Source of the DNA: Clitoria ternatea
Lineage: Eukaryota > Streptophyta > Magnoliopsida > Fabales > Fabaceae
Direction: 5' to 3'
Length of the DNA: 64,000 bases
Assembly: GCA_037962975.1 (NCBI GenBank)
Contig: JAYKXN010000083.1
Location: 1-64,000, forward strand
Shown here one piece after another: positions 51,701 to 64,000 of the stretch. The notes beneath the pieces are model-generated. The model ran no database searches. It saw nothing but the letters and a program-made list of their open reading frames with translations, and was not told the DNA's origin. A program made the translations under genes and the position numbers. Position 1 is the stretch's first letter; each line of letters starts with the position of its first letter.

Positions 51701-54150
51701 TACCAAAAATGACTAAATTTCTTAATAAACATAAAATAATATAATATTTTGATAGAAAAAGAGGTAGTGGCGAGACTTCTTTTCTTTTTAAAAGTTCTAT
51801 ACAATATTTATAAATACTTTTAATGTTGTTTTAGATTCCACACAATAACTGTACATAATAATTTTCGTGCGTGCGTACGTGCGTCCATGCATGCGTGTGC
51901 TTTTATGAAGTCTTTGTGAGTTTTTTAGTCGTTTTATAACGTGAATATTATTATTTTTACAAATAGCATTCTTAAATGGATCTTTGATATCAATTATATG
52001 TTATTATTTTTATAAATATTATTCTTAATTAGATTCTCTCACTTTTGCTATCAATTATCAATAGAAGATCATTAATTTCGTCTACCATTTATTGTTAGTA
52101 AAGATCGATAATAAAAGAATCTGACAAAAATAATTAGCAAATTATATATATTTTAAAAATTATATTCCTTTATTTCTTAAGGTTTATTTATTAAGAAAAT
52201 CATGTAAGGGATCACAACAAGTCTTATTTGATGTATTTAATTTAAAATATATTTATTTTAATAAAAAATATACAAAATATATTTTATTTTTCTTAGTTTT
52301 TTATGTATTTTCTCTTATCCCTTTTGTGAGACGTGTTTTAGAATTTTTCTTGTTAATTTTATATGACTTCTTTCAATTTACAATGTGCATTGATTATTTT
52401 TTACAACACATACTCTTATTAATTAAGCTTGATACTATTTGTATTTGTGGAATATGAAATAATCATTGATCTTTCTTCCTTACTATTCAATGTTATTTTA
52501 AAAGTATACCAAGAATAATTGACAAGTTTAATATTTTTACCAAAAATGACTAAATTTCTTAATAAACATAAAATAACATAATATTTTGATAGAAAAAGAG
52601 GTAATGGCGAGACTTCTTTTCGTTTTAAAAGTTCTATACAATATTTATAAATACTTTTAATGTTGATCGGGTTAAATACAATAATAGTACATAATAATTT
52701 TCGTGCGTGCGTACGTGCGTCCATGCATGCATATGCTTTTATGAAGTCTTTGTGAGTTTTTTAGTCATTTTATAACGTAAATATTATTATTTTTAGAAAT
52801 AGCATTCTTAAATGGATCTTTGATATCAATTATATGTTATTATTTTTATAAATATTATTCTTAATTAGATTCTCTCACTTTTGCTATCAATTATCAATAG
52901 AAGATCATTAATTCTGTTTTCCATTTATTGATAGTAAAGATCGATAATAAAAGAATCTGACAAAAATAATCAGCAAATTATATATATTTTAATAATTATA
53001 TTCTTTTATTTTTTAAGGTTTATTTATTAAGAAAATCACATAAGGGATCACAACAAGTCTTATTTGATGCATTTAATTTAAAATATATTTATTATAATAA
53101 AAATATAAATAATATATTTTATTTTTCTTAGTTTTTTATGTATTTTCTCTTATCCCTTTTGTGAGACGTGTTTTAGAATTTTTCTTGTTAATTTTATATG
53201 ACTTCTTTCAATTTACAATGTGCATTGATTATTTTTTACAACACATACTCTTATTAATTAAGCTTGATACTATTTGTATTTGTGGAATATGAAATAATCA
53301 TTGATCTTTCTTCCTTACTATTCAATGTTATTTTAAAAGTATACCAAGAATAATTGACAAGTTTAATATTTTTACCAAAAATGACTAAATTTCTTAATAA
53401 ACATAAAATAACATAATATTTTGATAGAAAAAGAGGTAATGGCGAGACTTCTTTTCGTTTTAAAAGTTCTATACAATATTTATAAATACTTTTAATGTTG
53501 TTTTAGATTCCACACAATAATAGTACATAATAATTTTCGTGCGTGCGTACGTGCGTCCATGCATGCATATGCTTTTATGAAGTCTTTGTGAGTTTTTTAG
53601 TCATTTTATAACGTAAATATTATTATTTTTAGAAATAGCATTCTTAAATGGATCTTTGATATCAATTATATGTTATTATTTTTATAAATATTATTCTTAA
53701 TTAGATTCTCTCACTTTTGCTATCAATTATCAATAGAAGATCATTAATTCTGTTTTCCATTTATTGATAGTAAAGATCGATAATAAAAGAATCTGACAAA
53801 AATAATCAGCAAATTATATATATTTTAATAATTATATTCTTTTATTTTTTAAGGTTTATTTATTAAGAAAATCACGTAAGGGATCACAACAAGTCTTATT
53901 TGATGCATTTAATTTAAAATATATTTATTATAATAAAAATATAAATAATATATTTTATTTTTCTTATTTTTTTTATGTAGTTTCTCTTATCCCTTTTGTG
54001 AGACGTGTTTTAGAATTTTTCTTGTTAATTTTATATGACTTCTTTCAATTTACAATGTGCATTGATTATTTTTTACAACACATACTCTTATTAATTAAGC
54101 TTGATACTATTTGTATTAGTGGAATATGAAATAATCATTGATCTTTCTTC
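45780..54150. repeat. Higher-order block 2 within B3
   Basis: Repeats block 1 at an offset of 10029 bp (12 units): TGCGCCCATGC near 46029, TTAAGGATCATTTATTAAG at 47161, CCACAAAATAATAG near 47658, AATATTTCTAAATAC at 48460, TATTTTGATAG at 52582. It has one extra unit, since the TATTTTGATAG variant occurs again at 53418. It ends between the TGTAGTTTCTC variant (near 53975) and AAGTATAACAAG (near 54175), where block 3 starts. Confidence 0.85.
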
Positions 54151-57100
54151 CTTATTATTCATTGTAATTTTAAAAGTATAACAAGAATAATTGACAAGTT
54201 TAATATGTTAACCTAAAATAACTAAATTTCTTAATAAACATAAAATAACATAATATGTTGATAGAAAAAGAAGTAGTGGCGAGACTTCTATTCTTTTTAA
54301 AAGTTCTATACAATATTTATAAATACTTTTAATGTTGATCGGGTTCCATACAATAATAGTACATAATAATTTTCGTGCGTGCGTACGTGCGCCCATGCAT
54401 GCATATGCTTTTATGAAGTCTTTGTGAGTTTTTAGTCATTTTATAACGTAAATATTATTATTTTTAGAAATAGCATTCTTAAATGGATCTTTGATATCAA
54501 TTATATGTTATTATTTTTATAAATATTATTCTTAATTAGATTCTCTCACTTTTTCTATCAATTATCAATAGAAGATCATTAATTCTGTTTTCCATTTATT
54601 GATAGTAAAGATCGATAATAAAAGAATCTGACAAAAATAATCAGCAAATTATATATATTTTAATAATTATATTCTTTTATTTTTTAAGGTTTATTTATTA
54701 AGAAAATCACTTAAGGGATCACAACAAGTCTTATTTGATGCATTTAATTTAAAATATATTTATTATAATAAAAATATAAATAATATATTTTATTTTTCTT
54801 ATTTTTTTTTATGTATTTTCTCTTATCCCTTTTGTGAGACGTGTTTTAGAATTTTTCTTGTTAATTTTATATGACTTCTTTCAATTTACAATGTGCATTG
54901 ATTATTTTTTACAACACATACTCTTATTAATTAAGCTTGATACTATTTGTATTAGTGGAATATGAAATAATCATTGATCTTTCTTCCTTATTATTCATTG
55001 TAATTTTAAAAGTATACCAAGAATAATTGACAAGTTTAATATGTTAACCTAAAATAACTAAATTTCTTAATAAACATAAAATAACATAATATGTTGATAG
55101 AAAAAGAAGTAGTGGCGAGACTTCTATTCTTTTTAAAAGTTCTATACAATATTTATAAATACTTTTAATGTTGATCGGGTTCCATACAATAATAGTACAT
55201 AATAATTTTCGTGCGTGCGTACGTGCGTCCATGCATGCATATGCTTTTATGAAGTCTTTGTGAGTTTTTTAGTCATCTTATAACGTAAATATTATTATTT
55301 TTAGAAATAGCATTCTTAAATGGATCTTTGATATCAATTATATGTTATTATTTTTATAAATATTATTCTTAATTAGATTCTCTCACTTTTGCTATCAATT
55401 ATCAATAGAAGATCATTAATTCTGTTTTCCATTTATTGATAGTAAAGATCGATAATAAAAGAATCTGACAAAAATAATCAGCAAATTATATATATTTTAA
55501 TAATTATATTCTTTTATTTTTTAAGGATCATTTATTAAGAAAATCGCGTAAGGGATCACAACAAGTCTTATTTGATGCATTTAATTTAAAATATATTTAT
55601 TATAATAAAAATATAAATAATATATTTTATTTTTCTTAGTTTTTTATGTATTTTCTCTTATCCCTTTTGTGAGACGTGTTTTGGAATTTTTCTTGTTAAT
55701 TTTATATGACTTTTTTCAATTTACAATGTGCATTGATTATTTTTTTCAACACATACCCTTATTAATTAGTCTTAATACTATTTATATCAGTGCAATATGA
55801 AATAATCATTATTCTTTCTTCCTTACTATTCAATGTAATTTTAAAAGTATACCAAGAATAATTGACAAGTTTAATATGTTTACCAAAAATGACTAAATTT
55901 CTTAATAAACATAAAATAACATAATATGTTGATAGAAAAAGAGGTAGTGGCGAGACTTCTTTTCTTTTTAAAAGTTCTATACAATATTTATAAATACTTT
56001 TAATGTTGTTTTAGATTCCACAAAATAATAGTACATAATAATTTTCGTGCGTACGTACGTGCGTCCATGCATGCGTGTGCTTTTATGAAGTCTTTGTGAG
56101 TTTTTTAGTCGTTTTATAACGTGAATATTATTATTTTTACAAATAGCATTCTTAAATGGATCTTTGATATCAATTATATGTTATTATTTTTATAAATATT
56201 ATTCTTAATTAGATTCTCTCACTTTTGCTATCAATTATCAATAGAAGATCATTAATTCTGTTTTCTATTTATTGATAGTAAAGATCGATCATAAAAGAAT
56301 CTGACAAAATTAATTAGCAAATTAGATATACTTTAATAATTATATTCATTTATTTCTTAAGGTTTATTTATTAAAAAAATCACGTAAGGGATCACAACAA
56401 GTCTTATTTGATGCATTTAATTTAAAATATATTTATTTTAATAAAAAATATAAATAATATATTTTATTTTTCTTAGTTTTTTATGTATTTTCTCTTATCC
56501 CTTTTGTGAGACGTGTTTTAGAATTTTTCTTGTTAATTTTATATGACTTCTTTCAATTTACAATGTGCATTGATTATTTTTTACAACACATACTCTTATT
56601 AATTAAGCTTGATACTATTTGTATTAGTGGAATATGAAATAATCATTGATCTTTCTTCCTTATTATTCATTGTAATTTTAAAAGTATACCAAGAATAATT
56701 GACAAGTTTAATATGTTAACCTAAAATAACTAAATTTCTTAATAAACATAAAATAACATAATATGTTGATAGAAAAAGAAGTAGTGGCGAGACTTCTATT
56801 CTTTTTAAAAGTTCTATACAATATTTCTAAATACTTTTAATGTTGATCGGGTTCCATACAATAATAATACATAATAATTTTCGTGCGTGCGTACGTGCGT
56901 CCATGCATGCATATGCTTTTATGAAGTCTTTGTGAGTTTTTTAGTCATTTTATAACGTAAATATTATTATTTTTAGAAATAGCATTCTTAAATGGATCTT
57001 TGATATCAATTATATGTTATTATTTTTATAAATATTATTCTTAATTAGATTCTCTCACTTTTGCTATCAATTATCAATAGAAGATCATTAATTCTGTTTT

Positions 57101-60100
57101 CCATTTATTGATAGTAAAGATCGATAATAAAAGAATCTGACAAAAATAATCAGCAAATTATATATATTTTAATAATTATATTCTTTTATTTTTTAAGGTT
57201 TATTTATTAAGAAAATCACGTAAGGGATCACAACAAGTCTTATTTGATGCATTTAATTTAAAGTATATTTATTATAATAAAAATATAAATAATATATTTT
57301 ATTTTTCTTATTTTTTTTATGTATTTTCTCTTATCCCTTTTGTGAGACGTGTTTTAGAATTTTTCTTGTTAATTTTATATGACTTCTTTCAATTTACAAT
57401 GTACATTGATTATTTTTTACAACACATACTCTTATTAATTAAGCTTGATACTATTTGTATTAGTGGAATATGAAATAATCATTGATCTTTCTTCCTTATT
57501 ATTCATTGTAATTTTAAAAGTATACCAAGAATAATTGACAAGTTTAATATGTTAACCTAAAATAACTAAATTTCTTAATAAACATAAAATAACATAATAT
57601 GTTGATAGAAAAAGAAGTAGTGGCGAGACTTCTATTCTTTTTAAAAGTTCTATACAATATTTATAAATACTTTTAATGTTGATCGGGTTCCATACAATAA
57701 TAGTACATAATAATTTTCGTGTGTGCGTACGTGCGTCCATGCATGCATATGCTTTTATAAAGTCTTTGTGAGTTTTTTAGTCATTTTATAACGTAAATAT
57801 TATTATTTTTAGAAATAGCATTCTTAAATGGATCTTTGATATCAATTATATGTTATTCTTTTTATAAATATTATTCTTAATTAGATTCTCTCACTTTTGC
57901 TATCAATTATCAATAGAAGATCATTAATTCTCTTTTTCATTTATTGATAGTAAAGATCGATAATAAAAGAATCTGACAAAAATAATCAGCAAATTATATA
58001 TATTTTAATAATTATATTCCTTTATTTCTTAAGGTTTATTTATTAAGAAAATCACGTAAGGGATCACAACAAGTCTTATTTGATGTATTTAATTTAAAAT
58101 ATATTTATTTTAATAAAAAATATACAGAATATATTTTATTTTTCTTAGTTCTTTATGTATTTTCTCTTATCCCTTTTGTGAGACGTGTTTTAGAATTTTT
58201 CTTGTTAATTTTATATGACTTCTTTCATTTTACAATGTGCATTGATTATTTTTTACAACACATACTCTTATTAATTAAGCTTGATACTATTTGTATTAGT
58301 GGAATATGAAATAATCATTGATCTTTCTTCCTTATTATTCATTGTAATTTTAAAAGTATACCAAGAATAATTGACAAGTTTAATATGTTAACCTAAAATA
58401 ACTAAATTTCTTAATAAACATAAAATAACATAATATGTTGATAGAAAAAGAAGTAGTGGCGAGACTTCTATTCTTTTTAAAAGTTCTATACAATATTTAT
58501 AAATACATTTAATGTTGATCGGGTTCCATACAATAATAGTACATAATAATTTTCATGCGTGCGTACGTGCGTCCATGCATGCATATGCTTTTATGAAGTC
58601 TTTGTGAGTTTTTTAGTCATTTTATAACGTAAATATTATTATTTTTAGAAATAGCATTCTTAAATGGATCTTTGATATCGATTATATGTTATTATTTTTA
58701 TAAATATTATACTTAATTAGATTCTCTCACTTTTGCTATCAATTATCAATAGAAGATCATTAATTCTGTTTTCCATTTATCGATAGTAAAGATCGATAAT
58801 AAAAGAATCTGACAAAAATAATCAGCAAATTATATATATTTTAATAATTATATTCTTTTATTTTTTAAGGTTTATTTATTAAGAAAATCGCGTAAGGGAT
58901 CACAACAAGTCTTATTTGATGCATTTAATTTAAAATATATCTATTATAATAAAAATATAAATAACATATTTTATTTTTCTTAGTTTTTTATGTATTTTCT
59001 CTTATCCCTTTTGTGAGACGTGTTTTAGAATTTTTCTTGTTAATTTTATATGACTTTTTTCAATTTACAATGTGCATTGATTATTTTTTTCAACACATAC
59101 CCTTATTAATTAGTCTTAATACTATTTATAATAGTGCAATATGAAATAATCATTGATCTTTCTTCCTTACTATTCAATGTAATTTTAAAAGTATACCAAG
59201 AATAATTGACAAGTTTAATATGTTTACCAAAAATGACTAAATTTCTTAATAAACATAAAATAACATAATATGTTGATAGAAAAAGAGGTAGTGGCGAGAC
59301 TTCTTTTCTTTTTAAAAGTTCTATACAATATTTATAAATACTTTTAATGTTGTTTTAGATTCCACACAATAATAGTACATAATAATTTTCGTGCGTACGT
59401 ACGTGCGTCCATGCATGCGTGTGCTTTTATGAAGTCTTTGTGAGTTTTTTAGTCGTTTTATAACGTGAATATTATTATTTTTACAAATAGCATTCTAAAA
59501 TGGATCTTTGATATCAATTATATGTTATTCTTTTTATAAATATTATTCTTAATTAGATTCTCTCACTTTTGCTATCAATTATCAATAGAAGATCATTAAT
59601 TCCGTTTTCCATTTATTGATAGTAAAGATCGATCATAAAAGAATCTGACAAAAATAATTAGCAAATTATATATTCTTTAATCATTATATTCTTTTATTTC
59701 TTAAGGTTTATTTATTAAGAAAATCGCGTAAGGGATCACAACAAGTCTTATTTGATGCATTTAATTTAAAATATATTTATTATAATAAAAATATAAATAA
59801 TATATTTTATTTTTCTTAGTTTTTTATGTATTTTCTCTTATCCCTTTTGTGAGACTTGTTTTAGAATTTTTCTTGTTAATTTTATATGACTTTTTTCAAT
59901 TTACAATGTGCATTGATTATTTTTTTCAACACATACCCTTATTAATTAGGCTTAATACTATTTATATCAGTGCAATATGAAATAATCATTGATCTTTCTT
60001 CCTTACTATTCAATGTAATTTTAAAAGTATACCAAGAATAATTGACAAGTTTAATATTTTTACCAAAAATGACTAAATTTCTTAATAAACATAAAATAAC

Positions 60101-62000
60101 ATAATATTTTGATAGAAAAAGAGGTAGTGGCGAGACTTCTTTTCTTTTTAAAAGTTCTATACAATATTTATAAATACTTTTAATGTTGTTTTAGATTCCA
60201 CACAATAATAGTACATAATAATTTTCGTGCGTGCGTACGTGCGTCCATGCATGCGTGTGCTTTTATGAAGTCTTTGTGAGTTTTTTAGTCGTTTTATAAC
60301 GTTGAATATTATTATTTTTACAAATAGCATTCTTAAATGGATCTTTGATATCAATTATATGTTATTATTTTTATAAATATTATTCTTAATTAGATTCTCT
60401 CACTTTTGCTATCAATTATCAATAGAAGATCATTAATTTCGTCTACCATTTATTGTTAGTAAAGATCGATAATAAAAGAATCTGACAAAAATAATTAGCA
60501 AATTATATATATTTTAAAAATTATATTCCTTTATTTCTTAAGGTTTATTTATTAAGAAAATCACGTAAGGGATCACAACAAGTGTTATTTGATGTATTTA
60601 ATTTAAAATATATTTATTTTAATAAAAAATATACAGAATATATTTTATTTTTCTTAGTTTTTTATGTATTTTCTCTTATCCCTTTTGTGAGACGTGTTTT
60701 AGAATTTTTCTTGTTAATTTTATATGACTTCTTTCAATTTACAATGTGCATTGATTATTTTTTACAACACATACTCTTATTAATTAAGCTTGATACTATT
60801 TGTATTAGTGGAATATGAAATAATCATTGATCTTTCTTCCTTACTATTCAATGTAATTTTAAAAGTATACCAAGAATAATTGACAAGTTTAATATTTTTA
60901 CCAAAAATGACTAAATTTCTTAATAAACATAAAATAACATAATATTTTGATAGAAAAAGAGGTAATGGCGAGACTTCTTTTCGTTTTAAAAGTTCTATAC
61001 AATATTTATAAATACTTTTAATGTTGTTTTAGATTCCACACAATAATAGTACATAACAATTTTCGTGCGTGCGTACGTGCGTCCATGCATGCATATGCTT
61101 TTATGAAGTCTTTGTGAGTTTTTTAGTCATTTTATAACGTAAATATTATTATTTTTAGAAATAGCATTCTTAAATGGATCTTTGATATCAATTATATGTT
61201 ATTATTTTTATAAATATTATTCTGAATTAGATTCTCTCACTTTTGCTCTCAATTATCAATAGAAGATCATTAATTCTGTTTTCCATTTATTGATAGTAAA
61301 GATCGATAATAAAAGAATCTGACAAAAATAATCAGCAAATTATATATATTTTAATAATTATATTCTTTTATTTTTTAAGGTTTATTTATTAAGAAAATCA
61401 CGTAAGGGATCACAACAAGTCTTATTTGATGCATTTAATTTAAAATATATTTATTATAATAAAAATATAAATAATATATTTTATTTTTCTTATTTTTTTT
61501 ATGTAGTTTCTCTTATCCCTTTTGTGAGACGTGTTTTAGAATTTTTCTTGTTAATTTTATATGACTTCTTTCAATTTACAATGTGCATTGATTATTTTTT
61601 ACAACGCATACTCTTATTAATTAAGCTTGATACTATTTGTATTAGTGGAATATGAAATAATCATTGATCTTTCTTCCTTATTATTCATTGTAATTTTAAA
61701 AGTATACCAAGAATAATTGACAAGTTTAATATGTTAACCTAAAATAACTAAATTTCTTAATAAACATAAAATAACATAATATGTTGATAGAAAAAGAAGT
61801 AGTGGCGAGACTTCTATTCTTTTTAAAAGTTCTATACAATATTTATAAATACTTTTAATGTTGATCGGGTTCCATACAATAATAGTACATAATAATTTTC
61901 ATGTGTGCGTACGTGCGTCCATGCATGCATATGCTTTTATGAAGTCTTTGTGAGTTTTTTAGTCATTTTATAACGTAAATATTATTATTTTTAGAAATAG
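54150..62000. repeat. Higher-order block 3 within B3
   Basis: Repeats block 2 at an offset of about 8360 bp (10 units): TGCGCCCATGC near 54388, TTAAGGATCATTTATTAAG at 55521, CCACAAAATAATAG at 56018, AATATTTCTAAATAC at 56820, TATTTTGATAG at 60943, TGTAGTTTCTC near 61502. Even private single-base variants are shared, such as TTATCGATAGTAAAG near 50418 and 58778, so the duplication is recent. Confidence 0.85.
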
Positions 62001-64000
62001 CATTCTTAAATGGATCTTTGATATCAATTATATGTTATTATTTTTATAAATGTTATTCTTAATTAGATTCTCTCACTTTTGCTATCTATTATCAATAGAA
62101 GATCATTAATTCTGTTTTCCATTTATTGATAGTAAAGATCGATAATAAAAGAATCTGACAAAAATAATCAGCAAATTATATATATTTTAATAATTATATT
62201 CTTTTATTTTTTAAGGTTTATTTATTAAGAAAATCACGTAAGGGATCACAACAAGTCTTATTTGATGCATTTAATTTAAAATATATTTATTATAATAAAA
62301 ATATAAATAATATATTTTATTTTTCTTATTTTTTTTATGTATTTTCTCTTATCCCTTTTGTGAGACGTGTTTTAGAATTTTTCTTGTTAATTTTATATGA
62401 CTTCTTTCAATTTACAATGTGCATTGATTATTTTTTACAACACATACTCTTATTAATTAAGCTTGATACTATTTGTATTAGTGGAATATGAAATAATCAT
62501 TGATCTTTCTTCCTTATTATTCATTGTAATTTTAAAAGTATACCAAGAATAATTGACAAGTTTAATATGTTAACCTAAAATAACTAAATTTCTTAATAAA
62601 CATAAAATAACATAATATATTGATAGAAAAAGAAGTAGTGGCGAGACTTCTATTCTTTTTAAAAGTTCTATACAATATTTATAAATACTTTTAATGTTGA
62701 TCGGGTTCCATACAATAATAGTACATAATTATTTTCGTGCGTGCGTACGTGCGTCCATGCATGCATATGCTTTTATAAAGTCTTTGTGAGTTTTTTAGTC
62801 ATTTTATAACGTAAATATTATTATTTTTAGAAATAGCATTCTTAAATGGATCTTTGATATCAATTATATGTTATTATTTTTATAAATATTATTCTTAATT
62901 AGATTCTCTCACTTTTGCTATCAATTATCAATAGAAGATCATTAATTCTGTTTTCCATTTATTGATAGTAAAGATCGATAATAAAAGAATCTGACAAAAA
63001 TAATCAGCAAATTATATATATTTTAATAATTATATTCTTTTATTTTTTAAGGTTTATTTATTAAGAAAATCGCGTAAGGGATCACAACAAGTCTTATTTG
63101 ATGCATTTAATTTAAAATATATTTCTTATAATAAAAATATAAATAATATATTTTATTTTTCTTAGTTTTTTATGTATTTTCTCTTATCCCTTTTGTGAGA
63201 CGTGTTTTGGAATTTTTCTTGTTAATTTTATATGACTTTTTTCAATTTACAATGTGCATTGATTATTTTTTACAATATATACTCTTATTAATTAAGCTTG
63301 ATACTATTTGTATTAGTGGAATATGAAATAATCATTGATCTTTCTTCCTTATTATTCATTGTAATTTTAAAAGTATACCAAGAATAATTGACAAGTTTAA
63401 TATGTTAACCTAAAATAACTAAATTTCTTAATAAACATAAAATAACATAATATGTTGATAGAAAAAGAAGTAGTGGCGAGACTTCTATTCTTTTTAAAAG
63501 TTCTATACAATATTTATAAATACTTTTAATGTTGATCGGGTTCCATACAATAATAGTACATAATAATTTTCGTGCGTGCGTACGTGCGTCCATGCATGCA
63601 TATGCTTTTATGAAGTCTTTGTGAGGTTTTTAGTCATTTTATAACGTAAATATTATTATTTTTAGAAATAGCATTCTTAAATGGATCTTTGATATCAATT
63701 ATATGTTATTATTTTTATAAATATTATTCTTAATTAGATTCTCTTACTTTTGCAATCAATTATCAATAGAAGATCATTAATTCTGTTTTCCATTTATTGA
63801 TAGTAAAGATCGATAATAAAAGAATCTGACAAAAATAATCAGCAAATTGTATATATTTTAATAATTATATTCTTTTATTTTTTAAGGTTTATTTATTAAG
63901 AAAATCGCGTAAGGGATCACAACAAGTCTTATTTGATGCATTTAATTTAAAATATATTTATTATAATAAAAATATAAATAATATATTTTATTTTTCTTAG

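Larger units (their letters stand above)
33406..64000. repeat. Satellite family B, homogenised subfamily B3 (about 37 units of 835-836 bp)
   Basis: Landmarks AGTCG/AGTCA run from 33541 to 63632 as 37 copies, a mean spacing of about 836 bp with almost no variation in length. B3 units share a 9-bp deletion relative to most B2 units (AAATGGATCTTTGATATC). Two alternating types occur: one with GTTGATCGGGTTCCATAC and GCATGCATATGC, the other with GTTGTTTTAGATTCCACA and GCATGCGTGTGC. Units are nearly identical, in contrast to 11-33 kb. The recurring 62-codon minus-strand frame (start MDARTHARKLL) sits at the same place in many units. It is closed by the TTAACC variant and I do not consider it a gene. 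The array continues past the window end. Confidence 0.96.

Noticed and set aside
34985..63593. Identical 62-codon minus-strand frames in many B3 units
   Set aside because: Same frame as above, cut by the TTAACC variant. Identity follows from unit homogenisation, and all positions, including silent ones, are equally conserved between units.
1..64000. CRISPR array or bacterial/phage origin
   Set aside because: Units of 0.8-0.95 kb with no spacers, no bacterial-type genes, and a spliced plant gene fragment point to a plant nuclear genome.

Overview
The window looks like nuclear DNA of a flowering plant, probably a eudicot. It is very AT-rich and built almost entirely of long tandem repeats. It holds one CACTA-type (En/Spm superfamily) transposon, and inside that lies an intron-containing fragment of a plant vacuolar H+-ATPase subunit a gene. 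I see no intact protein-coding gene, tRNA, rRNA or prokaryote-style operon. The open frames of 60 to 106 codons recur once per repeat unit and are best read as by-products of the satellites. The species cannot be named from the sequence.

Layout. (1) 1-11420: satellite family A, unit about 930-955 bp, moderately diverged, with an (AT)n tract of variable length in most units. The array continues off the left edge. (2) 3203-6364: a 3162-bp non-autonomous CACTA element inserted in a family A unit, flanked by a 3-bp target duplication (CCT). It has no recognisable transposase. On its minus strand it carries at least four consecutive exons, with introns, of a V-ATPase subunit a (VHA-a) gene. (3) About 11420: an abrupt junction between family A and an unrelated satellite, family B. 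(4) 11421-64000: family B, unit about 835-845 bp, running off the right edge. It divides into blocks of subfamilies: B1 (11421 to about 15275), B2 (about 15276 to 30590), B1 again (about 30590 to 33253) and a very homogeneous late form, B3 (about 33406 to 64000). The B1-to-B3 switch holds an 89-bp insert matching the captured VHA-a intron inside the CACTA element, followed by a 30-bp tandem duplication.

The B3 block has higher-order structure. Diagnostic variants recur at offsets of about 4178 bp (5 units), 10029 bp (12 units) and 8360 bp (10 units), which indicates recent block duplication or unequal exchange. Each B unit also carries a CG-rich alternating purine/pyrimidine block of about 37 bp in an otherwise AT-rich unit, and an imperfect inverted repeat of about 86 bp. 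There is no gene network here: the biology is satellite evolution, transposon gene capture and break repair. Family identifications rest on reading the sequence and remembered protein families; no database search was possible.
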